In this document: in pieces, positions 35,675 through 41,579 of the stretch
Numbering within the stretch: position 1 is the stretch's first letter
Layout of the letters: every line of letters starts with the position of its first letter
Source of the DNA: a virus
DNA: 41,579 bases
Reading direction: 5' to 3' (one strand)
IMG/VR virus record: IMGVR_UViG_3300035670_000498
Span: 1 to 41,579 of that record
Notes under the pieces: model-generated
What the model was told of the DNA's origin: nothing
The model's database searches: none
The model's input: the letters and a program-made list of their open reading frames with translations, nothing else
Program-made: the position numbers and the translations under genes

Positions 35675-35940
35675 TTACTATTCAACAAGCCGTAATGAGC
35701 CTCCGTCCTGGCGTTGAGTGGACGATGAACGGCGATGACGTGGAGGGCATTATCTGGCATACGCCTAACGTGGAACCGCTCACTACCGTTGAAGTGCAGG
35801 CTGAGGTGGCACGTCTAGAGCAGGCGGCGGTTGATGCAGAGTTGGAGCGTGTTGCTGCCCGTGAGTCTGCTATGGCGAAACTTGCTTTGCTTGGTTTGTC
35901 TGATGTTGAGGTTGCGGCGATTATTGGAGGTTCCGCATGA
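35671..35940 (+). CDS. XkdW-like tail fibre assembly protein, second copy
   Basis: 89 residues, MITIQQAVMSLRPGVEWTMN. Closely related to 34878-35147. High GC like its neighbours. Overlaps both. Confidence 0.75.
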   Translation: MITIQQAVMSLRPGVEWTMNGDDVEGIIWHTPNVEPLTTVEVQAEVARLEQAAVDAELERVAARESAMAKLALLGLSDVEVAAIIGGSA

Positions 35941-37073
35941 GTACCCTTCGCGTGAGCGAGATCAATAATGCTGCTGCTTCTAGTGGCGGTTTAGCGATTG
36001 ACTCTAGCGGTGTTGTGACGGGTGGTTTGCCTTCTCCGAATCGTAATCTGCTTTATAATGGTGCGATGCAGGTGGCACAGCGTGGCACTAGCACGGCAAG
36101 CATCACGACTGACGGTTACTACACGGCAGATCGCTGGACTACCAATATAGAAACCCTTGGAACGTGGACGCAAAGTGTTGAAAGCGACGCTCCAACTGGT
36201 AGCGGTTTTCGTAAGTCTTTAAAGATGCTTTGTACTACCGCTGATGCTGCTCCTGCTGCTGCTGATCTACTTCAAATTCACACAAAATTAGAGGGCCAAG
36301 ATACTCAACGCATTGCCAAGGGAACTTCTTCCGCTCAACAATTGACGCTTTCGTTCTGGGTAAAGTCAAACGTGACTGGTACTTACATTGCTGAACTCGT
36401 AGACTCAGATAATAGTCGTCAGGTTTCAGCGGCATATACGGTCAGTGCGTCAGCCACATGGGAAAAGAAGACGATTACTTTTCCTGCTGATACGACTGGT
36501 GCTTTTGATAACGATAATGCTGCTTCATTGCAGTGTGTTTTTTGGCTTGGCTCTGGCTCTGATCGTTCTTCTGGAACTTTGAACACCGTGTGGGCTTCCA
36601 TGACTAACGCTAACCGTGCTGTTGGTCAGACGAATCTAGCGGCAGCGACTGACAACTACTGGCAGGTTACGGGTGTGCAGTTGGAGGTTGGTCCTGTTGC
36701 TACGCCGTTTGAGTTCAAGTCGTATGGGACTGAGTTGGCGGAATGCCAGCGGTACTATTTCAAAACTTTCAATCAAGAAACAAAACCAGCACAGGCAGCA
36801 GGAAACGCAGGATCTTTGGGTGGGTCATCAGCAGTTACCAATGTAAGTTTTGTTTCAACTCAGACGCTACCTGTAACGATGAGATCCGCACCTACGGTTA
36901 CCACCTATCAAACAGATGGAGCGTCATCTAACTGGGGAAGTCAAGCAGGTGCAGTTCCTACCGCAACTGTTCTTGGATGGTCTGGTAACTCTCAAGTTTC
37001 TATTAGGGCTAGTGGATCAATCACTGCTGGTGGGGTTCATTCAATCAACTTAACAGCAGATGCGGAGTTATGA
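35937..37073 (+). CDS. Tail fibre with carbohydrate-binding type C-terminus
   Basis: 378 residues. NRNLLYNGAMQVAQRGTSTA and DGYYTADRWTTNIE form the NxNGAMQVAQRGTS... DRW pattern of phage receptor-binding fibres, followed by a jelly-roll region (LSFWVKSNVTGTYIAEL; YWQVTGVQLEVGPVATPFE) and a ECQRYYFKTF segment. High GC. Overlaps the next start. Confidence 0.82.
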   Translation: MSTLRVSEINNAAASSGGLAIDSSGVVTGGLPSPNRNLLYNGAMQVAQRGTSTASITTDGYYTADRWTTNIETLGTWTQSVESDAPTGSGFRKSLKMLCTTADAAPAAADLLQIHTKLEGQDTQRIAKGTSSAQQLTLSFWVKSNVTGTYIAELVDSDNSRQVSAAYTVSASATWEKKTITFPADTTGAFDNDNAASLQCVFWLGSGSDRSSGTLNTVWASMTNANRAVGQTNLAAATDNYWQVTGVQLEVGPVATPFEFKSYGTELAECQRYYFKTFNQETKPAQAAGNAGSLGGSSAVTNVSFVSTQTLPVTMRSAPTVTTYQTDGASSNWGSQAGAVPTATVLGWSGNSQVSIRASGSITAGGVHSINLTADAEL

Positions 37074-37225
37074 TGTATCAGATAATAGAAGAAGCGAAAA
37101 TTATTCGTCATAATGAAAATGGAACAGTACGGTGGATTCCATTTGACGAGTCAAACGCAGATTATCAAAATTACCTTGAGTGGGTTGCTGCTGGTAATGA
37201 ACCAGAAATTATTAATATGGACTAA
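37070..37225 (+). CDS. Small tail-fibre-assembly-like protein
   Basis: 51 residues (ATG at 37070 or 37073). YQIIEEAKIIRHNENGTVRW then FDESNADYQNYLEWVAAGNE PEI resembles the C-terminal YLxWLAEGNxP part of fibre-assembly chaperones. Placed directly after the fibre gene. Confidence 0.65.
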   Translation: MMYQIIEEAKIIRHNENGTVRWIPFDESNADYQNYLEWVAAGNEPEIINMD

Positions 37226-37227
37226 GC

Positions 37228-37902
37228 ATGACAAGAAAATGCAATACCTGTCATGTTGTTAAACCTATTGACGATTTTCATAAGAATAAATATCGTTGTA
37301 AACCCTGCCAATCTGTTTATGCAAAAGCCTATAGAGAAGCTAATAGAGAAGAAATTAATGCTCGTAGGCGATACCGTCGTAATAATGGCCTGAGCAATGA
37401 AAAAGAATACAATAAACAATGGCAAAAAGATAATAAGGAAAAGTTCAAGTCTTATTCTAGAAAAAATTATCATAGTGGTAAGGGTAAGGCGCGGGCTAAA
37501 GAATATATCAAAGAAAATCCAGATGTTGCTCAAAGAAAATGGAAAAAATACTATGATAAAAATAGAGACAAGCTTTTAGAGTATAAAAGAAATTACAGAA
37601 AAGAACACCCAGACATTGCACAAAAATATTGGATGGATACAAAGACAAAAAGAAAAAGACTTAAGCAAGAAAATGGGTTCTTTGAAATAAGTCAAAAAGA
37701 ATTTAACAGGATTCGTAATAGTCCCTGTGCCTGGTGTGGTAAAGAAGAAAATATAACAGTTGATCACATCATCCCCTTGGATCGCGGGGGTAGACATAGC
37801 ATTGGCAATCTACAACCACTATGTTTATCTTGTAATTCTTCTAAGGGAGCAAAGCTTATGATAGAATGGAAGAACTATAAGAATACCGTAAAGGTGGTAT
37901 AA
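37228..37902 (+). CDS. HNH endonuclease
   Basis: 224 residues. N-terminal CNTCHVVKPIDDF and CKPCQSVYAKAY are zinc-ribbon-like; a long basic helical linker; then CAWCGKEENITVDHIIPLDR and LQPLCLSCNSSKGAKL, the classic HNH site (DH, N, H-like). Inserted between fibre modules, lower GC than the preceding block, which fits a mobile or homing nuclease. Confidence 0.9.
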   Translation: MTRKCNTCHVVKPIDDFHKNKYRCKPCQSVYAKAYREANREEINARRRYRRNNGLSNEKEYNKQWQKDNKEKFKSYSRKNYHSGKGKARAKEYIKENPDVAQRKWKKYYDKNRDKLLEYKRNYRKEHPDIAQKYWMDTKTKRKRLKQENGFFEISQKEFNRIRNSPCAWCGKEENITVDHIIPLDRGGRHSIGNLQPLCLSCNSSKGAKLMIEWKNYKNTVKVV

Positions 37903-37903
37903 T
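37895..37903 (+). promoter_or_regulatory. Extended -10 TGG-TATAAT, leaderless
   Basis: TGGTATAAT (37895-37903), overlapping the HNH stop, then six bases to the ATG at 37910. Confidence 0.7.
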
Positions 37904-37909
37904 TAATCT

Positions 37910-38155
37910 ATGGCTCTACCCTTGAAAATTTGGGATGGGACACAATGGATTGACATTGGTGTTCAAGGCGGTACTGTTTTATATCAAAATGAACAACCTG
38001 CTTCTCCTGAAACAGGAATGATTTGGATTGATGCAGATAGTGAAACAAGTGTGGTAGATGCGGATACATTTTTAACTTTATCTACCGCGTCTGCAACCTA
38101 TGCAACAAAAAATGAACTAACACAAGTGGAGGCATTAGCACTTCTTGGATTGTAA
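37910..38155 (+). CDS. Short fibre protein, leaderless
   Basis: 81 residues, MALPLKIWDGTQWIDIGVQG, PETGMIWIDADSETSV and FLTLSTASATYATKN; ends ALLGL. The GxIWIDADS segment resembles ELWVDSD in 33824-34300. Starts six bases after TATAAT. Confidence 0.7.
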   Translation: MALPLKIWDGTQWIDIGVQGGTVLYQNEQPASPETGMIWIDADSETSVVDADTFLTLSTASATYATKNELTQVEALALLGL

Positions 38156-38166
38156 AATCGGGGTAG

Positions 38167-38175
38167 TGTTATAAT
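38167..38175 (+). promoter_or_regulatory. Extended -10 TGT-TATAAT, leaderless
   Basis: TGTTATAAT (38167-38175), then six bases to the ATG at 38182. A second TATAAT overlaps but sits only one base from the ATG. Confidence 0.7.
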
Positions 38176-38181
38176 ATAATC

Positions 38182-38484
38182 ATGGCTAATACATTCAAAG
38201 TATTACATAGAGGAGCAGCTGATACAAGCTCAACAACTCTTTATACTACCCCTGCTGCTACCACCACACTTGTAAATAATATCTTAGTTGCTAATACAAC
38301 AGGAGATGCACAAACATATTCTTTAAGTCTTGATGGAGTGTCTATGGCAGCTAGCGTTGCATTGCCAGCAAATGATACTGCTGTATTAGATATTAAGCAG
38401 GTATTAAGTGCTTCTGCTACAATTGCAGGATATGCATCAGCATCTACAGTAGTATTTCATGTAAGCGGATTAGAAATTTCCTAG
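38182..38484 (+). CDS. Short beta-sandwich tail protein, leaderless
   Basis: 100 residues, ANTFKVLHRGAADTSSTTLY then TTTLVNNILVANTTGDAQTY. Paralogue of 33492-33827 and 40972-41304. Starts six bases after TATAAT. Confidence 0.72.
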   Translation: MANTFKVLHRGAADTSSTTLYTTPAATTTLVNNILVANTTGDAQTYSLSLDGVSMAASVALPANDTAVLDIKQVLSASATIAGYASASTVVFHVSGLEIS

Positions 38485-38499
38485 GAGGGTAGATATAAA

Positions 38500-39129
38500 A
38501 TGCCAATAGCAATGCTATCTACCTCGCTTCTTACCAATCCTCAAAAATATGGTCGATTTAATGCTTTAGATACAGAAAATCCATTTGCTGCTCCTGGCAT
38601 GGTGCTGATAAACCCAACAAGTATTGCTAACTCTGGCGGGTCAGCAACACTTGGGGCTAACGGTCAAGTAACATTCTCTGCCGTAAACTCTGTTTCGTTG
38701 AATGGTTGTTTCACGGCTGATTTTGACAACTACATAGTTAGTATGTGGACGATCGGTGTGGGAGATCAGAACTTAGATCTAAGAGTCAGAGCAAGCGGCA
38801 CGGATAACACGACTGCAAGTTCTTACGTTCTTCAATATCTTGATGCTGCCAACACTGTTCTTACTGCAAGTAGAACTACCGCAGCGATATGGGCCGTTTC
38901 TGGTGTAACGACAACGACTGGAGGCGGTGCAACGATTTATTTCTACGGCCCATTTCTAGAGCAGCCCACGGCAATGAGAACTATCACCTCCGCCAAAGTA
39001 AGTGCAGGTAGTCTATTGCGCTACGCTGCTGGCACACATAATCAAACTACTTCATACGATGGTTTTACTGTCAGTCCTAACTCTGGAACAGTATCTGGTG
39101 CTCTGCAAGTCTATGGGGTGAGGTCATAA
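38500..39129 (+). CDS. Fibre/receptor-binding domain protein, tandem copy 1
   Basis: 209 residues from ATG 38500 (GGAGGG upstream). MLINPTSIANSGGSA-like core followed by ...FTADFDNYIVSMWTIGVGDQ and GPFLEQPTAMRTIT, then HNQTTSYDGFTVSPNSG. Aligns with the next two proteins over its whole length. Higher GC. Confidence 0.7.
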   Translation: MPIAMLSTSLLTNPQKYGRFNALDTENPFAAPGMVLINPTSIANSGGSATLGANGQVTFSAVNSVSLNGCFTADFDNYIVSMWTIGVGDQNLDLRVRASGTDNTTASSYVLQYLDAANTVLTASRTTAAIWAVSGVTTTTGGGATIYFYGPFLEQPTAMRTITSAKVSAGSLLRYAAGTHNQTTSYDGFTVSPNSGTVSGALQVYGVRS

Positions 39130-39678
39130 ATGGCTACAGGTGATGGGCTGATTAGCATAACCCCAACATCTATCGCGTATAGCGGTACGAGTGCGAGTAT
39201 CAACGCTGATGGTGGTGTGGATTTCTCTGCGGTTACTTCGTTGTCGTTGAATGGTGTGTTCACGAGCGACTACGACAACTACTTCATCGTTATGAGTGGC
39301 ACATCAGATGGGGGTGGAACAATCTATCTTCGCTTTCGTGCTGTTGGATCAGACAACAGCACCGCAAACTCATACGTATATGAACGATTTGGTGTGACAT
39401 CAACTACTATCAACGGTTACCGAGCAACAGATAACCAAACCGAGTTTTTTTCAACTGCTAGTTCAGGTAATGTGACAAGTTATAACGCTTTCTTGTACGG
39501 TCCTTACCTTGCACAACCAACGGCGTTTAGAACCGTTGGTGTTTTCAATACATCTACCTCTGTTATTTATGAGTTTGCTGGAACACATAATCAGTCTGTT
39601 GCATATGACGGTATTACTTTGACACATAATGCGAGTACGTGGTCCGGCAACATTCACGTGTTTGGGTATGAGGAGTAG
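39130..39678 (+). CDS. Fibre/receptor-binding domain protein, tandem copy 2
   Basis: 182 residues, SITPTSIAYSGTSASINADG, VFTSDYDNYFIVMSG, YGPYLAQPTAFRTV and HNQSVAYDGITLTHNAST. Same architecture as the flanking copies. Begins directly after the previous stop. Confidence 0.72.
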   Translation: MATGDGLISITPTSIAYSGTSASINADGGVDFSAVTSLSLNGVFTSDYDNYFIVMSGTSDGGGTIYLRFRAVGSDNSTANSYVYERFGVTSTTINGYRATDNQTEFFSTASSGNVTSYNAFLYGPYLAQPTAFRTVGVFNTSTSVIYEFAGTHNQSVAYDGITLTHNASTWSGNIHVFGYEE

Positions 39679-39680
39679 GC

Positions 39681-40223
39681 ATGGCTGAGATTGCTGGTTT
39701 GAAACTGATCACCCCGACGAGTGTTGCTGGTTCTGGTGTGTCATTGACTGGTGCGAAGGTCATTATGTCGAGTGCTACCGATGCGGCGGTCAACGGTGTC
39801 TTTACTACTAATTATGACAACTATTGTCTGGTCATACGAACGATATGTGCTAGCAGTAATCCAAATATCTATATTCGTATGCGTGCGTCAGGCACAAGTG
39901 ACTCTAGTAGCAACTACTTATACCAAAACTTAGAAGTCAATGGAACTTCGGTTACTGGTTCACGGGTTACATCTACGTTTGCTCGAATAGGTGGGCTACT
40001 TGATAGCACCCTATATTCAGGTCTGCACGTCTACTTGAATGGGCCATATTTGACGCAACCTACGAATGGTAGTTCGGTAGTAGGTTGCGGCGGTTCGGGC
40101 GCATATATAAAAGATATTGCCTTCACTCATAATTTATCATCTTCATATGATGGTTTCTCGATTTCGATAGATGGTGCTGCGGCATTCTCTGGGTCAATAC
40201 AGATATTCGGTTTCTCACAGTAA
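39681..40223 (+). CDS. Fibre/receptor-binding domain protein, tandem copy 3
   Basis: 180 residues, KLITPTSVAGSGVSLTGAKV, VFTTNYDNYCLVIRTI, LNGPYLTQPTNGSSV and HNLSSSYDGFSISIDG. Third tandem paralogue; divergence between copies suggests different ligands or variation (inference). Confidence 0.72.
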   Translation: MAEIAGLKLITPTSVAGSGVSLTGAKVIMSSATDAAVNGVFTTNYDNYCLVIRTICASSNPNIYIRMRASGTSDSSSNYLYQNLEVNGTSVTGSRVTSTFARIGGLLDSTLYSGLHVYLNGPYLTQPTNGSSVVGCGGSGAYIKDIAFTHNLSSSYDGFSISIDGAAAFSGSIQIFGFSQ

Positions 40224-40270
40224 GGAAACAATTATGGAACCGTGGACAATCACTAATTCGAAAGGTATAG

Positions 40271-40276
40271 TATAAT
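40271..40276 (+). promoter_or_regulatory. -10 TATAAT, leaderless
   Basis: TATAAT (40271-40276, TAG before it), then six bases to the ATG at 40283. Confidence 0.65.
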
Positions 40277-40282
40277 AAAATC

Positions 40283-40522
40283 ATGGAAAATACAATTACT
40301 ACAACATATGCAGATGGACGAGTAGAAACACGTCCTATGACAGAAGAAGAACTTGCTCAAAGAGAAGCAGATAGAATTGCTGCTGAAGAATTTAAGGCAT
40401 ATGAAGATTCTGTTATGGCTGCCCGTGAAGCTGCTCTTGCATCTGCAAAGAAAAAGCTTGCAAAGCTAGGTTTAACAGATGATGAGATTTCTGCTCTTCG
40501 TAATGAATTGATTGAGCTATAA
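40283..40522 (+). CDS. Helical fibre-assembly-like protein, leaderless
   Basis: 79 residues, MENTITTTYADGRVETRPMT with a long Ala/Glu/Lys helix ending KLAKLGLTDDEISALRNEL. Resembles the C-terminal helices of XkdW-type chaperones (LASAKxKLAxLGLxxDE in 34878-35147). Starts six bases after TATAAT. Confidence 0.7.
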   Translation: MENTITTTYADGRVETRPMTEEELAQREADRIAAEEFKAYEDSVMAAREAALASAKKKLAKLGLTDDEISALRNELIEL

Positions 40523-40525
40523 ATC

Positions 40526-40534
40526 TGATATAAT
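40526..40534 (+). promoter_or_regulatory. Extended -10 TGATATAAT, leaderless
   Basis: TGATATAAT (40526-40534), then six bases to the ATG at 40541. Confidence 0.7.
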
Positions 40535-40540
40535 AATTTT

Positions 40541-40948
40541 ATGGGTATTTCTGCGAAGGCCGCAAAAATATGGACAGGATCTGAATGGGTTCCCTTCGGT
40601 CCCCAAACATCTTATATAACATCTCGTTGGACTTATACTGCAACAGGTGGAGAAACAACATTATCAGGTAATGATGATAATTCTATCCCCTTGGATTATG
40701 ATGTTAATTATGAACAGGTTTATTTAAACGGGGTATTGTTAGTAAGAGATACAGACTATACCGCCTCTACTGGTACATCTATTACAGGTCTAACTGCTTT
40801 AACAAGCGGGGATGTAGTAGAAATTATGACTTTTAGAGCAACAACAATTGCTGATACATATACACAGGCACAGGTAGATGCTCTCTTGCTAGCCAATGCA
40901 GGCGGCGGGGGATCAAAAGCATTCTCCATGTTCCTTGGTGGAATGTAG
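40541..40948 (+). CDS. Short fibre protein ending MFLGGM, leaderless
   Basis: 135 residues, SAKAAKIWTGSEWVPFGPQT; central beta segment ETTLSGNDDNSIPLDYDVNY with EQVYLNGVLLVRDTDY, a phage fibre motif; C-terminal Gly-rich GGGGSKAFSMFLGGM. Starts six bases after TATAAT. Confidence 0.72.
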   Translation: MGISAKAAKIWTGSEWVPFGPQTSYITSRWTYTATGGETTLSGNDDNSIPLDYDVNYEQVYLNGVLLVRDTDYTASTGTSITGLTALTSGDVVEIMTFRATTIADTYTQAQVDALLLANAGGGGSKAFSMFLGGM

Positions 40949-40954
40949 TATAAT
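40949..40954 (+). promoter_or_regulatory. -10 TATAAT with 11-nt leader
   Basis: TATAAT (40949-40954); predicted transcript near 40961 with leader AGGAGAAAACA before the ATG at 40972. Confidence 0.6.
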
Positions 40955-40971
40955 AAAACAAGGAGAAAACA

Positions 40972-41304
40972 ATGGCAGAAGCATATAAATATTCACAGGT
41001 ACAAGGAACAGCTTCTACAGGTACTTATGCTACCCTTTATACTACTCCAGCATCAACAGAAGCAGTTATTTCATCTATCGTAATATGTAATCAAGCTTCT
41101 TCAGATGTAACTGTAAGAATTGGTCTTGATACAACTGCTGGAACTCCAGGAACTAGTGAATTTATTGTTTATGATGCAGTAATCGCGGGTAATGATACAG
41201 TTTCCCTCACTCTTGGTATAGCACTAGATGCTGAAAAATACATAAGAGTTTCTTCTTCTGCCGATACATGTTCCTTTAGTGCATTTGTATCGGAGATTTC
41301 ATAG
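40972..41304 (+). CDS. Short beta-sandwich tail protein
   Basis: 110 residues, YKYSQVQGTASTGTYATLYT then STEAVISSIVICNQASSDV. Paralogue of 33492-33827 and 38182-38484. Good AGGAG leader. Confidence 0.72.
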   Translation: MAEAYKYSQVQGTASTGTYATLYTTPASTEAVISSIVICNQASSDVTVRIGLDTTAGTPGTSEFIVYDAVIAGNDTVSLTLGIALDAEKYIRVSSSADTCSFSAFVSEIS

Positions 41305-41306
41305 TC

Positions 41307-41579
41307 ATGGCGATCAGTTCGTTCAGCCGTTCTGGTCTTTCTGTTGTCACGAGTGTCCCGAACGCTGTCATTAGTGGTTCTCCTACTGGCTCGTACACGG
41401 ATTCTGGGACTACTTACAACTATTTCACGTTTACGGCGTCGGGCACGCTGACGGTTACCACAGCAGGTTTCGCGGATGTGCTGGTTGTCGGCGGCGGCGG
41501 GGCTGGTGGATCATATTACGGTGGCGGAGGCGGCGGTGCTGGCGGAATGTTGGTTGCCGAAAGTGCTTACTTGTCGGCA
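41307..41579 (+). CDS. Glycine-rich fibre protein, 3' truncated
   Basis: 91 residues visible from ATG 41307, two bases after the previous stop. SSFSRSGLSVVTSVPNAVIS, GSYTDSGTTYNYFTFTASGT, then ADVLVVGGGGAGG and a Gly-rich stretch (GGGGGGAGGM), typical of phage glycine-rich fibre domains. High GC compared with the genes just before. Runs off the window. Confidence 0.75.
   Translation, partial: MAISSFSRSGLSVVTSVPNAVISGSPTGSYTDSGTTYNYFTFTASGTLTVTTAGFADVLVVGGGGAGGSYYGGGGGGAGGMLVAESAYLSA

Noticed and set aside
1-41579. CRISPR array or integrase/attachment site
   Set aside because: No regularly spaced direct repeats with spacers were seen; no recombinase gene is visible. The tRNAs have no recognisable duplicated 3' ends.

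Overview
The window is a 41.6 kb piece of a tailed-phage genome (or a very phage-like contig) that very probably infects an actinobacterium. Reasons seen in the sequence: dense, overlapping small genes; long runs of tail-fibre genes; a phage-type tmRNA and tRNA cluster; several HNH endonucleases; ThyX, SSB and an M15 peptidase; and families typical of actinobacteria and their phages (a DUF7455-like zinc protein, a DUF7178-like protein, DUF932, and an Api92-like protein). Modest GC, AUA codons and many exactly leaderless genes would suit a low-GC freshwater actinobacterium, but that host is inference. Both ends are cut inside genes (SSB at the left, a glycine-rich fibre at the right).

Layout. 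1-0.4 kb: end of ssb and a clear terminator. 0.4-4.6 kb: rightward glycan-modification cassette (two glycosyltransferase-like proteins, a HAD phosphatase fused to a nucleotidyltransferase, a methyltransferase and a GDPD-like protein) meeting a leftward M15 peptidase. 5.2-9.6 kb: rightward train of small, coupled, mostly unknown genes, several Cys-rich, plus a pyrimidine-dimer-glycosylase-like and an HNH-like protein. 9.8-16.9 kb: leftward operons with TTGACA/TANNNT promoters: a proteasome-like Ntn hydrolase with a small membrane partner, an Api92-like protein, many acidic small proteins, tRNA-Ile(UAU), tRNA-Asp, DUF932, a DUF7178-like gene and microproteins. 17-22 kb: rightward short operons with a repeated promoter element, GC-palindromic intergenic repeats, DnaA boxes and a ~420-nt structured non-coding RNA with its own promoter and terminator. 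22-23.6 kb: sulfotransferase, a proline-rich protein and a peptidoglycan-binding-like protein. 23.6-26.7 kb: leftward tRNA/tmRNA array from a perfect-consensus promoter, interleaved with two HNH nucleases and zinc proteins and ending in thyX. 26.8-41.6 kb: rightward holin-like gene and a long mosaic of tail-fibre and chaperone-like modules with another HNH gene.

The strongest unusual signals are (1) the 18.1-18.5 kb structured RNA; (2) eleven genes with a -10 hexamer exactly six bases before the start codon, predicting leaderless mRNAs; (3) nine copies of TGTCAG-N10-TANNNT at promoters; (4) seven interspersed GC-palindrome repeats, some carrying DnaA boxes; (5) the tmRNA with an intact G3-U70 alanine identity pair; and (6) tail cassettes in which many small fibre genes carry their own minimal promoter.

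Working model (inference): host-type promoters express the small-gene, tRNA and RNA regions; the tRNAs and tmRNA support translation; the glycan cassette, sulfotransferase and exchangeable fibre genes act at the cell surface; and the M15 peptidase, holin-like and peptidoglycan-binding-like proteins may take part in lysis.
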